64,000 nt of DNA from Lutibacter sp. Lineage in GTDB: Bacteria; Bacteroidota; Bacteroidia; Flavobacteriales; Flavobacteriaceae. The stretch is from assembly GCA_002733665.1 (NCBI GenBank), contig NVWM01000027.1, forward strand, positions 124,001 through 188,000. The letters run 5' to 3'. The notes below the pieces were generated by a model. That model saw nothing but the letters and a program-made list of their open reading frames with translations, ran no database searches and had not been told where the DNA came from. Each line of letters opens with the position of its first letter. The first letter of the stretch is position 1. Positions 17,461 to 25,571 of this stretch are shown piece after piece. The translations under genes were made by a program, and so were the position numbers.

Positions 17461-17547
17461 GAACCGAGCATGTTAAAATCATTCTCAACTAAGAAAATGA
17501 TTAACAGCGAACACATGTGACAACTAAAAAATAATAGATATAAACAC
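17461..17547 (+). repeat. Leader repeat, copy C (before porT)
   Basis: An 87-base element, GAACCGAGCATGTTAAAA to AGATATAAACAC, ending at the ATG of porT. Internal inverted repeat AATCATT/AATGATT (17477-17483 and 17495-17501) and outer pair CATGT/ACATG. The mini-ORF MNRAC plus stop starts at 17459, two bases after the ubiE stop, and a start-stop pair ATGTGA lies at 17515. Confidence 0.82.
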
Positions 17548-18243
17548 ATGAAAAAAATAGTAACCCTTTTTATTTGCCTAACTTGTATAGTTATAAACAA
17601 AATAAATGCGCAAAAAGAAGTCATTGAATATCATCTTGATGAAGACGCAAAAACAATTTATTGGGGTTATTACCTTGGACTTAATAAAAAAGATTTTAAA
17701 ATCAATTATAAAGACACAAACACATTTGTTGAAGTAGCACCAAGTTATGGTTTCAATGTTGGTTTGATTGGCGGATGGAACTTTCATAAGAATCTTTCTT
17801 TACGTATTGAACCAGGACTTTCGAGCAACACAAAAGTATTGGCTTTTACTAATATTTCTGGAGGAGAGAGAGATAGTATTCGTAAAGTTGGCGCAACATA
17901 TCTACACTTTCCTTTGCTATTAAAACTACAAACTAATAGACTTGGAAATACACGTCCATATGTTATTGGAGGAGTTTCTTATGATTATAACTTTTCTAGT
18001 AATGAAAATAATCCTGACGACAATTCGAGTGGAGAATTCAGGATGAAATCAAACAATTTTGGTTACGAAATTGGTTTAGGTGTTGATATTTATTTACCTT
18101 ATTTTATTTTCTCACCTTCTATTAGAGGAACATTTGCTATCAATAATGAATTAGTTCCTGACAACGATCCGAACAGTCAATGGACAGGTCAAATCGATTA
18201 TTTAGGTACACGAGGCGTTTTTATAAATCTCGCTTTCCATTAA
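17548..18243 (+). CDS. porT: PorT/SprT-family outer membrane protein (type IX secretion)
   Basis: A 231-residue protein with a signal peptide (about 1-21, ending INAQ) and an eight-strand-like beta-barrel pattern: WGYYLGLNKKDF, GFNVGLIGGWNFHKNLSLRIEPGLS, YLHFPLLLKL, RPYVIGGVSYDYNF, and GYEIGLGVDIYLPYFIFSPSI. These match PorT/SprT, needed for type IX secretion and gliding in Bacteroidota. Position after ubiE supports it. Its last four bases overlap the convergent rRNA methyltransferase gene. Confidence 0.88.
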   Translation: MKKIVTLFICLTCIVINKINAQKEVIEYHLDEDAKTIYWGYYLGLNKKDFKINYKDTNTFVEVAPSYGFNVGLIGGWNFHKNLSLRIEPGLSSNTKVLAFTNISGGERDSIRKVGATYLHFPLLLKLQTNRLGNTRPYVIGGVSYDYNFSSNENNPDDNSSGEFRMKSNNFGYEIGLGVDIYLPYFIFSPSIRGTFAINNELVPDNDPNSQWTGQIDYLGTRGVFINLAFH

Positions 18244-18965
18244 CCACTTCTAAATTCGCTCAATAAAATTGCAGTAGCAGTTGCTACATTTAGGCTTTCT
18301 GCTTCTTGTAACTCACCAAATTGTGGGATCGTAAGCGTATCAGTAATAAACTCAAGAATTTCTTTACTAATGCCATTTGCCTCATTTCCCATAATCAAAA
18401 TTGCATCTTTTTTTAATTTTGATTCATATAGATTTTTACCATCCATCACAGCAGCATAAATCGGTTTATTTACTGATTCCAAATATTCTTTCAAGTCAAT
18501 ATATTTGACAGAAATCCGTGTCAGTGAACCCATTGACGCTTGTACAACCTTTGGATTATAACAATCAACGGTATCGGCAGAACAAACTATTTGTGTAACA
18601 CCAAACCAATCACATAGTCGGATAATAGTCCCTAAATTTCCAGGATCATTTATAGCATCTAAAACGACAGTAAGACCAGAAGTTTCTATTTCTTTTTCTG
18701 ATGGAATCTCAAATACACCCAAAACTTGATTTGGGTTCTTCAAGAGGCTAATTTTTTGCAATTCAGCATCTGAAATTAACTCAACTTCTTCAGAAGATAA
18801 GGTATGTGAAAAATCATCAGTACAAAAAATCGAATGCACTTTAAAATCGGAGGTTAAAAATTCCTTTACGCCTTTTATTCCTTCTACAAAAAACAGTTTA
18901 TGATTGTTTCTGTACTTTTTTTGACGTAAACTCGTTATTAATTTCAGTTGGCTTTTGGATAACAT
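18240..18965 (-). CDS. TrmH-family 23S rRNA 2'-O-ribose methyltransferase
   Basis: A 241-residue SpoU/TrmH enzyme. An N-terminal substrate-binding segment (KNPNQVLGVFEIP near residue 80) precedes the knotted SPOUT domain with VLDAINDPGNLGTIIRLCDWFG, AILIMGNEANGIS and IPQFGELQEAESLNVATATAILLSEF, the three family motifs. It methylates a ribose in rRNA using SAM; the exact nucleotide cannot be told. It is divergent from tamL with only 37 bases between starts. Confidence 0.92.
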   Translation of the reverse strand: MLSKSQLKLITSLRQKKYRNNHKLFFVEGIKGVKEFLTSDFKVHSIFCTDDFSHTLSSEEVELISDAELQKISLLKNPNQVLGVFEIPSEKEIETSGLTVVLDAINDPGNLGTIIRLCDWFGVTQIVCSADTVDCYNPKVVQASMGSLTRISVKYIDLKEYLESVNKPIYAAVMDGKNLYESKLKKDAILIMGNEANGISKEILEFITDTLTIPQFGELQEAESLNVATATAILLSEFRSG

Positions 18966-18975
18966 TATAAAGTGT

Positions 18976-18983
18976 TATTTTTG
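18976..18983 (+). promoter_or_regulatory. -7 promoter box TATTTTTG before tamL
   Basis: A perfect TAnnTTTG 19 bases before the first TTG of the downstream reading frame. No ATG occurs in frame between the predicted transcription start (about 18990) and the signal sequence, so the box supports a TTG start. Confidence 0.6.
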
Positions 18984-19002
18984 AGCAAATTTAAACTCTT
19001 AT

Positions 19003-21516
19003 TTGTTGAAAAACAATTATTCAATACTATACATCTTCTTTGGAATCTCTTTATTGCTGTTTTCCTCATGTAATACGGTGAAGTATGTTGCCGATAACGA
19101 GCACTTATTGACTAAAAATACGATTACAGTAAATGATAAAAAAAACGTTGATGATGATATAAACAATTATATAATTCAGCGTCCGAACAGATTGACTTTA
19201 GGTATTCCAGTTGCGTTAAACTTCTATAATTGGGGAGATAAAGATTTAGAAACTAAATATTTAAAAGGGATAGATACATTTTCAAAAAAAAGAGATAGGC
19301 CAAAAGAATATAAAAAATTTAAATATAAGTTTAATCACTGGAAATTTAAAAATGGTGAAGCTCCTGTAATTCTAGACTCATCAAAAACAAAATTAACTGC
19401 CAATAAATTACAAGATCACTTCTTTAATCAAGGGTATTTTAGAGCAAAAGTTGATTATAAAGAAACTAGAAAAAACAATAAACTTGCAACAGTAGGTTAC
19501 ACGGTAAAGACAGGAAAAGTTTTTCTTCTTGACAGCATTTCGAAAAACATAAAATCTCCTGTTTTAGATTCAATTTTCGAACTTCATAAAAACGAAACTT
19601 TAATAAAAACGAAAGAAGAATATAACGATTTAAACTTTGCAAATGAAGCAGATAGAATCACTAAACTTTATCGAAATTCAGGAATTTATCATTTCACAAG
19701 AGGTGCTATTGGATATAAGGCTGATTCTGCAAAAAACTCCTACAAAGTAGATGTTAAATTACATATAGGAGATAGAATTATTGAAAGAAATGATAGCATT
19801 TTCACTACTCAATACACTATTCAAAAAATTAGCAAAGTTGATGTTTATACTGATTATAGTTTTAATAAAAAAGAAGACCCTTATACAAAAACAGATTCCT
19901 ATAATGGTATTAACTTTCATGCTCACGATGAATTAAAGTATAATTCAAAATTATTGAGTAATTCTATTTTTATTGAACCAAACAATATTTATAGAGACGA
20001 AGATAAAAATCTGACAAGAAAGCATCTAAGAGGATTACAAAACTTCAAAATAGCTAATGTAAAATATGAAGAAATTGACAGCGCAAATTTAGCCGCAAAA
20101 ATATATTTAACACCTTACAAAAAGTATTCATTCTCTGCAAATACTGAATTAACACATTCCAATATTAAGCAACTTGGAGTTTCAGGGAAAATATCGACTT
20201 TAAATAGAAATACATTTAAAGGAGCAGAAATTTTACGCTTTTCCGTTCAAGGCTCTTTTTTCAATACTTCAAGAGATGCTGGAGACAATACTGGTGGATT
20301 TTTTAACGCTTTTGAATTTGGAGGTGATGTGTCTCTTGAAATCCCACGAATTCTATTTCCTGCAAAAACAGAGAACTTAATTCTAAAAAAAATGTCACCT
20401 AAAACTAAGATTAGTATTGGTACAAGTTTTCAAAAAAATATAGGGTTAGACAAACAAAAATTTACTGGAATTATCGATTATAACTGGCAAGCAAGTAAAA
20501 AAAAGAAACATCGTTTAGAACTAATCAATGCACAGTTTATTAGAAATTTAAATACAAGTTCATACTTTAACATTTACCAATCAGAATACAATAGCTTGAC
20601 TTCTATTTCTGATATTATTTCACAAACTACAACGATACCTTCTAATAACTTTGACTCAAATGGAAATATCATTCCATCAACTTTTATTGATTATGTTACC
20701 GATGCAACCAACGGCTTTCAAACTACAAATTTGATCGAATTTAACAATGTCCAGAACATTGAAAAAAGACGAAATATTATTACACAAGACGCTCTAGTTC
20801 CTGTAATTTCATATGAATACACATATAACAATAGTAAAAATTATAAAGATGCAAACTTCTCTTTTTTCAGAGCAAGAATTGCTTCTTCAGGTGTATTATC
20901 AAGTGCCCTTTCTACAAAAACAAATGCAAATGGACAAAAAGAAATTTTAGGAATTCCAGTTGCTCAATACATAAAAACAGATTTTGAGTATAAGAAATTT
21001 TGGGGAAACTCAAGTGACAATGTTTTAGCATTTAGAGGTTTACTTGGTATTGCAATTCCGTATGGAAATTCTGATGAAATACCTTTTAGTAGAAGTTATT
21101 TTATTGGAGGAGCAAACGATTTGCGTGCTTGGAAAATATATGATATTGGTCCAGGATCTATTCAAAACGGACTCGAATACAACGTTGGAAGTTTAAAAAT
21201 CTTATCGAGTTTAGAATACCGATTTAAAATAATAAACAGTGTAAAAGGCGCCTTATTTGTTGATGCTGGAAACATTTGGGACATCACAAAAACAGACTTA
21301 ATAGCTGATGAAGGAAAATTTAACGGAATCAAATCGCTCAATCAAATTGCAGTTGGTACAGGTTTTGGAATTCGTTATGACTTCAACTTCTTGGTCATCC
21401 GTTTAGATTTAGGATTTAAAACTTATGAACCTTATCAGCCGGATAATTTAAAATGGTTAAGTAATTATAATTTCGGAAATGCTGTATATAATATTGGAAT
21501 TAATTATCCTTTTTAG
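19003..21516 (+). CDS. tamL: TamL-type lipoprotein of the BamA/TamA outer membrane family
   Basis: An 837-residue protein with a lipoprotein signal (hydrophobic about 8-20, lipobox FSSC, Cys23), POTRA-like repeats (about 30-350) and a C-terminal 16-strand Omp85-type barrel (about 380-837). The barrel includes IGGANDLRAW, the family RGF/RGW-like loop region, and ends YNIGINYPF. A lipid-anchored TamA homologue is the form described in Bacteroidota. It would work with a TamB-like partner, absent here, in outer-membrane assembly. The frame opens with two TTG codons (19003 and 19006); no ATG fits, so TTG initiation is inferred. Confidence 0.87.
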   Translation: MLKNNYSILYIFFGISLLLFSSCNTVKYVADNEHLLTKNTITVNDKKNVDDDINNYIIQRPNRLTLGIPVALNFYNWGDKDLETKYLKGIDTFSKKRDRPKEYKKFKYKFNHWKFKNGEAPVILDSSKTKLTANKLQDHFFNQGYFRAKVDYKETRKNNKLATVGYTVKTGKVFLLDSISKNIKSPVLDSIFELHKNETLIKTKEEYNDLNFANEADRITKLYRNSGIYHFTRGAIGYKADSAKNSYKVDVKLHIGDRIIERNDSIFTTQYTIQKISKVDVYTDYSFNKKEDPYTKTDSYNGINFHAHDELKYNSKLLSNSIFIEPNNIYRDEDKNLTRKHLRGLQNFKIANVKYEEIDSANLAAKIYLTPYKKYSFSANTELTHSNIKQLGVSGKISTLNRNTFKGAEILRFSVQGSFFNTSRDAGDNTGGFFNAFEFGGDVSLEIPRILFPAKTENLILKKMSPKTKISIGTSFQKNIGLDKQKFTGIIDYNWQASKKKKHRLELINAQFIRNLNTSSYFNIYQSEYNSLTSISDIISQTTTIPSNNFDSNGNIIPSTFIDYVTDATNGFQTTNLIEFNNVQNIEKRRNIITQDALVPVISYEYTYNNSKNYKDANFSFFRARIASSGVLSSALSTKTNANGQKEILGIPVAQYIKTDFEYKKFWGNSSDNVLAFRGLLGIAIPYGNSDEIPFSRSYFIGGANDLRAWKIYDIGPGSIQNGLEYNVGSLKILSSLEYRFKIINSVKGALFVDAGNIWDITKTDLIADEGKFNGIKSLNQIAVGTGFGIRYDFNFLVIRLDLGFKTYEPYQPDNLKWLSNYNFGNAVYNIGINYPF

Positions 21517-21546
21517 GAATTCATATATATTCGGTTAAGATTTCAC

Positions 21547-21554
21547 TATTTTTG
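21547..21554 (+). promoter_or_regulatory. -7 promoter box TATTTTTG before fbaA
   Basis: A perfect TAnnTTTG 22 bases before the fbaA ATG. Confidence 0.6.
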
Positions 21555-21576
21555 CAGACACATAAAAGAATCAAAT

Positions 21577-22644
21577 ATGAGTCAATTTATAAAACCAGGA
21601 GTTGCAACAGGAGATCAAGTTCAAGAAATTTTTAAACTTGCTAAAGAAAAGAATTTCGCACTTCCTGCAGTAAATGTTACAGGTTCAAATACGGTAAACA
21701 CTGTTTTAGAAACTGCAAAAGAGTTAAATGCTCCTGTAATTATTCAGTTTTCAAACGGTGGAGCACACTTTAATGCAGGAAAAGGATTGTCTAACGAAAA
21801 CCAACAAGCAGCAATTGCTGGTGGAGTTGCTGGAGCAAAACACGTTCATACTCTTGCTGAAGCATATGGCATTCCTGTGATTTTACATACCGACCATTGT
21901 GCTAAAAAATTATTACCATGGATTGACGGACTTTTAGATGCAAGTGAAAAACACTTTGCTGAAACCGGAAAACCATTATATAGTTCTCATATGATTGATT
22001 TATCAGAAGAGCCAATCGAGGAAAATATAGAAATATGTAAGACATATTTATCTCGAATGAGTAAAATGGGAATGACATTGGAAATCGAATTAGGAATTAC
22101 TGGAGGAGAAGAAGATGGTGTTGACAATTCTGATGTTGATGTTTCAAAATTATATACACAACCAGAAGAAGTTGCTTATGCATACGAAGAATTGATGAAA
22201 ATAAGTCCTCGTTTTACAATCGCTGCAGCATTTGGCAATGTTCATGGAGTTTACAAACCTGGAAATGTAAAATTGACTCCAAAAATTTTAAAAAATTCAC
22301 AAGAATATATTTCTAAAAACTATAATGTTCCCTATAATACAATTGATTTTGTTTTTCACGGAGGATCAGGTTCTACACTTGAAGAAATTAGAGAAGCAAT
22401 TGGTTATGGAGTTATCAAAATGAATATTGACACTGATCTTCAATATGCTTTTACTGAAGGAGTAAGAGACTATATGGGTGCAAAAGTTGATTATTTAAAA
22501 AGTCAAATTGGAAATCCTGATGGAGAAGAATTACCCAACAAAAAATATTATGATCCCCGTAAATGGATACGAGAAGGTGAATTAACTTTCAAAACTCGTT
22601 TAAAACAAGCATTTACAGATTTAAATAATATTGACACACTATAA
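21577..22644 (+). CDS. fbaA: Class II fructose-bisphosphate aldolase
   Basis: A 355-residue zinc aldolase of the class IIA length. The catalytic/zinc segment ILHTDHCAKKLLPW is near residue 108, GNVHGVYKPGNVKL carries a zinc His, and the phosphate-binding FHGGSGST is near residue 263. It interconverts fructose-1,6-bisphosphate with the triose phosphates. It is a stand-alone gene with its own promoter, followed by accD. Confidence 0.97.
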   Translation: MSQFIKPGVATGDQVQEIFKLAKEKNFALPAVNVTGSNTVNTVLETAKELNAPVIIQFSNGGAHFNAGKGLSNENQQAAIAGGVAGAKHVHTLAEAYGIPVILHTDHCAKKLLPWIDGLLDASEKHFAETGKPLYSSHMIDLSEEPIEENIEICKTYLSRMSKMGMTLEIELGITGGEEDGVDNSDVDVSKLYTQPEEVAYAYEELMKISPRFTIAAAFGNVHGVYKPGNVKLTPKILKNSQEYISKNYNVPYNTIDFVFHGGSGSTLEEIREAIGYGVIKMNIDTDLQYAFTEGVRDYMGAKVDYLKSQIGNPDGEELPNKKYYDPRKWIREGELTFKTRLKQAFTDLNNIDTL

Positions 22645-22728
22645 CCTATACATTTTTCGTTAAAATAAAACGGAACGTGTATTTTTTAGTACATTGCCGT
22701 TCCTAACCACAAACTAAAATCTACTATT

Positions 22729-23589
22729 ATGTCATCTTGGTTTAAAAGAAAAGACAAAGGTATTCAAACACCTACTGAACAAAAAAAAGACGTACCTAAA
22801 GGGCTTTGGCACAAAACACCAAGCGGAAAAATTGTTGATGCAGAACAATTAAAAGCCAATCTTTATGTAAGCCCTGAAGATAATTATCATACAAGAATAG
22901 GAAGTAATGAATACTTTGAAATATTATTTGACGATAATAAATTTGAAGAATTAAATCCATCTATTTCTTCGAAAGACCCTTTAAAATTTGTTGACAAGAA
23001 AAAATATTCTGACAGATTAAAGACTGCCAAAGAGAAAACCAATTTAACAGATGCAGTTCGTACTGCTGTTGGAAAATCAAATGGTAATGATATTGTTATT
23101 GCTTGTATGGATTTTGCTTTTATTGGAGGATCTATGGGTAGTGTAGTTGGCGAGAAAATTGCACGAGCAGCAGATTACGCATTAAAAAATAAGGTTCCTT
23201 TTATGATAATTTCAAAATCTGGAGGAGCAAGAATGATGGAAGCAGCATTGTCATTAATGCAATTAGTGAAAACTTCGTCAAAATTAGCGCAATTAGCAGA
23301 CGCAAATATCCCGTATATTTCTTTATGTACAGATCCAACAACAGGAGGAACAACTGCATCATTCGCGATGCTCGGAGATATAAACATCTCAGAACCAGGA
23401 GCATTGATTGCCTTTGCAGGGCCGAGAGTTATAAAAGATACTACAGGGAAAGAGTTACCTGAAGGTTTTCAAAAAGCAGAATTTGTTTTAGAGCACGGTT
23501 TTTTAGACAAAATCGTAGAACGAAAAGACTTGAAAAAGCAAATAAACTTATATCTTGATTTGATTTTAAATCAACCTGTAAGAGCATAA
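22729..23589 (+). CDS. accD: Acetyl-CoA carboxylase, carboxyltransferase subunit beta (zinc finger lost)
   Basis: A 286-residue crotonase-fold subunit that with AccA transfers the carboxyl group from biotin to acetyl-CoA. Core features are the oxyanion-hole region [29 protein letters not shown] and [16 protein letters not shown]. In most AccD proteins the N-terminus holds a four-Cys zinc ribbon; here the equivalent positions read TPSG and SPED (about residues 29-49), with no Cys pairs. Between fbaA and accD, GGAACG/CGTTCC (22670-22703) is an inverted repeat of unknown role. Confidence 0.95.
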   Translation: MSSWFKRKDKGIQTPTEQKKDVPKGLWHKTPSGKIVDAEQLKANLYVSPEDNYHTRIGSNEYFEILFDDNKFEELNPSISSKDPLKFVDKKKYSDRLKTAKEKTNLTDAVRTAVGKSNGNDIVIACMDFAFIGGSMGSVVGEKIARAADYALKNKVPFMIISKSGGARMMEAALSLMQLVKTSSKLAQLADANIPYISLCTDPTTGGTTASFAMLGDINISEPGALIAFAGPRVIKDTTGKELPEGFQKAEFVLEHGFLDKIVERKDLKKQINLYLDLILNQPVRA

Positions 23590-23593
23590 ACAC

Positions 23594-24091
23594 ATGAAAA
23601 AATCAAGTGTATTTATTCTTTTTTGTGTGTGTTTTATGACTTTTAGCAGTTGTAAAACTACTCAAAAAACGAATATTGAGGCTACTAAAGAGATTCCTTA
23701 CTTTACATTTACTACACTTGATAATCATCGATTTGGAAAAGATGATTTTGATAAGACTCGCACAAAAATGATACTCTATTTTAATTCAGAATGCGAGCAT
23801 TGTGAAAAACAAGGAAAATGGCTATCTGAAAGTATTGATTCATTTAATCATTTAGAGTTAACTTTTGTTTCTTTTGAAGAAATGGATGCAATAAAAAGTT
23901 ATCGAGATAAATATAACTTTAATCGTGATAATATTACTTTTCTTCAAGACACAAGGCTTACATTTTCTGATAAATTTGGGGTAGGAAATTTTCCAAGTAT
24001 TTTGCTTTATACTAAAAAAGGAAAACTTATAAAAAAGTTTGAAGGAGAAACAAGAGTTAAAGATATTTTACCATTTATTCCGAGAAAATAA
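23594..24091 (+). CDS. Thioredoxin-like (TlpA/AhpC-type) lipoprotein with CEHC motif
   Basis: A 165-residue protein with a lipoprotein signal (lipobox FSSC, Cys20) and a thioredoxin fold. The redox motif CEHC (about residues 73-76) follows the strand MILYFNSE, and the cis-Pro segment is VGNFPSILLY. It should act as a membrane-anchored thiol-disulfide reductase or redoxin outside the cytoplasm; the client is unknown. The start lies four bases after accD and is preceded by GAGCAT-AAACAC, reminiscent of the two ends of the leader repeat joined together. Confidence 0.82.
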   Translation: MKKSSVFILFCVCFMTFSSCKTTQKTNIEATKEIPYFTFTTLDNHRFGKDDFDKTRTKMILYFNSECEHCEKQGKWLSESIDSFNHLELTFVSFEEMDAIKSYRDKYNFNRDNITFLQDTRLTFSDKFGVGNFPSILLYTKKGKLIKKFEGETRVKDILPFIPRK

Positions 24092-24127
24092 AAAAAACCG
24101 CTGCATTAAAAATGCAACGACTTTTTT
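24091..24127. terminator. Weak bidirectional terminator
   Basis: An A tract, a short stem TGCATT/AATGCA around three bases, and a T tract between two convergent genes. The six-pair stem makes it only a moderate candidate. Confidence 0.55.
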
Positions 24128-24148
24128 AAACCACTTAACTAGCCAAAT

Positions 24149-24991
24149 TTAACTCAAATATATTATTATTTCTGTTCCATTTTGCAATGTTAATAGCGCT
24201 TCGTTATCACAATTTCCATCTCCAAAACTTAACGTTGCTGTTCTATTGTTTTTTTGCAATGCTATTTCACCACTCACAAAGAACCTACATACCAATTCTC
24301 TTCTCAAAGGAGTTGTAATTTCAGCACTCAACACGTTTCCGTTTTTAAGAACTGATGTCCAATTTCCAGTAATTAAATACACATTATCACTCCATATTCC
24401 TGAACCATAACCTTCAATCCATTCTCTAATTTTCACACCTTCACGAGATGCAAAATCCCCATTATCCCATGTTACATTAATATCAATTGTTGCTGTAGAT
24501 TGCGGATTTCCAATTTCGTTAGCACGCATTCTAACTATCGAATAAGCACCAACAATTAACTTATGATTTACTCTAAAGTCATCAAACTCGACTGAAATTG
24601 TTCGAGTTTGCAAAGTTGTATCTTTCTCATAACTCATCGTTAAAATTCCTGCTATAAAATGCCCTCGAACCATACAACCTTCACCAAAGTCTAATGTTAC
24701 AATCTTAGATAAATTGGTAATTACAACTGTTTTGGTTAAACAATTTGTAAAGAAGCTATTTCCTTCATTTTGTTTTGAAGTAGTTAAACCACTCTCTTCC
24801 TCTACAAATGCTTGCTCAATAATATTATTTACTTCTTCAACAGCCATATCCACTTCATCATTTGCAGCAATATCTACAGAACTAACTTGTTCTGCACTAT
24901 CAATTCCATCGTCATTAGTATCACAACTAACGAATGTAATCATTGAAAAAATAACTGCGATTACACTTAATTTTAATAAACTTGTCTTCAT
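24149..24991 (-). CDS. Hypothetical lipoprotein
   Basis: A 280-residue protein with a lipoprotein signal (hydrophobic about 8-20, lipobox FVSC, Cys24), then an acidic linker (DTNDDGIDSAEQ onwards, residues about 25-70) and a beta-rich C-terminal part with paired Cys residues. No catalytic motif is seen. The acidic stretch right after the lipid-anchored Cys resembles the surface-export signal described for Bacteroidota lipoproteins, so surface exposure is possible (inference). It stands alone between two convergent or divergent neighbours. Confidence 0.65.
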   Translation of the reverse strand: MKTSLLKLSVIAVIFSMITFVSCDTNDDGIDSAEQVSSVDIAANDEVDMAVEEVNNIIEQAFVEEESGLTTSKQNEGNSFFTNCLTKTVVITNLSKIVTLDFGEGCMVRGHFIAGILTMSYEKDTTLQTRTISVEFDDFRVNHKLIVGAYSIVRMRANEIGNPQSTATIDINVTWDNGDFASREGVKIREWIEGYGSGIWSDNVYLITGNWTSVLKNGNVLSAEITTPLRRELVCRFFVSGEIALQKNNRTATLSFGDGNCDNEALLTLQNGTEIIIYLS

Positions 24992-25090
24992 GATTTTTGA
25001 ATTTAAATTAACACTTTTTAACGTTTTCTAATTCTATGACTATAGAAAATTAAAAAGGTTTAATCACATTATTTTAATCACCTTAAACAA

Positions 25091-25120
25091 TTGTTATTCA
25101 AAATAATAATAGTACCTTTG
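25091..25120 (+). promoter_or_regulatory. Promoter of rpsO (TTG ... TACCTTTG)
   Basis: TTG at 25091-25093 and TACCTTTG at 25113-25120 with a 19-base spacer. The predicted leader of about 45 bases before the rpsO ATG at 25174 leaves room for the known type of S15 autoregulation, but no specific structure was recognised. Confidence 0.7.
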
Positions 25121-25173
25121 CGCCTTGATTCACGAGGAGTCATATACATAAAAATCATTTAAATAATATTAGC

Positions 25174-25443
25174 ATGTATTTAACAAAAGAAATTAAAGCA
25201 GATATTTTCAAGAAACACGGAAAAACTGCTAAAAACACAGGTTCTGCAGAAGGACAAATCGCATTATTCACTCACAGAATTAATCATTTAACTGGACACT
25301 TAAAAAACAATCATAAAGATTTTAATACTGAGCGGTCGTTAGTGAAATTGGTAGGTAAAAGAAGAAGTTTGCTAGATTTTTTAATCAAAACAGACATTTT
25401 AAGATATCGTGCAATTATTAAAGAATTAGGATTAAGAAAATAA
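25174..25443 (+). CDS. rpsO: 30S ribosomal protein S15
   Basis: An 89-residue protein with the S15 core: [21 protein letters not shown] (split over residues 24-44), [15 protein letters not shown] and the terminal [12 protein letters not shown]. It binds the 16S rRNA three-way junction. It is followed by a terminator and then pnp, the common rpsO-pnp order. Confidence 0.97.
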   Translation: MYLTKEIKADIFKKHGKTAKNTGSAEGQIALFTHRINHLTGHLKNNHKDFNTERSLVKLVGKRRSLLDFLIKTDILRYRAIIKELGLRK

Positions 25444-25447
25444 TTAC

Positions 25448-25473
25448 AAAAGAGGCTTTTTGCCTCTTTTTTT
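25448..25473 (+). terminator. Rho-independent terminator after rpsO
   Basis: AAAAGAGGC/GCCTCTTTT stem with a T loop and a T tract. Confidence 0.88.
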
Positions 25474-25571
25474 ATTTATATCAGAAAAAGAAAGTTAAAC
25501 TTTTCATTGGCCAAAACCACACAACACAACAACACAAACCAATTAGTTTAATTAAAAAGTTTAAAACATTT

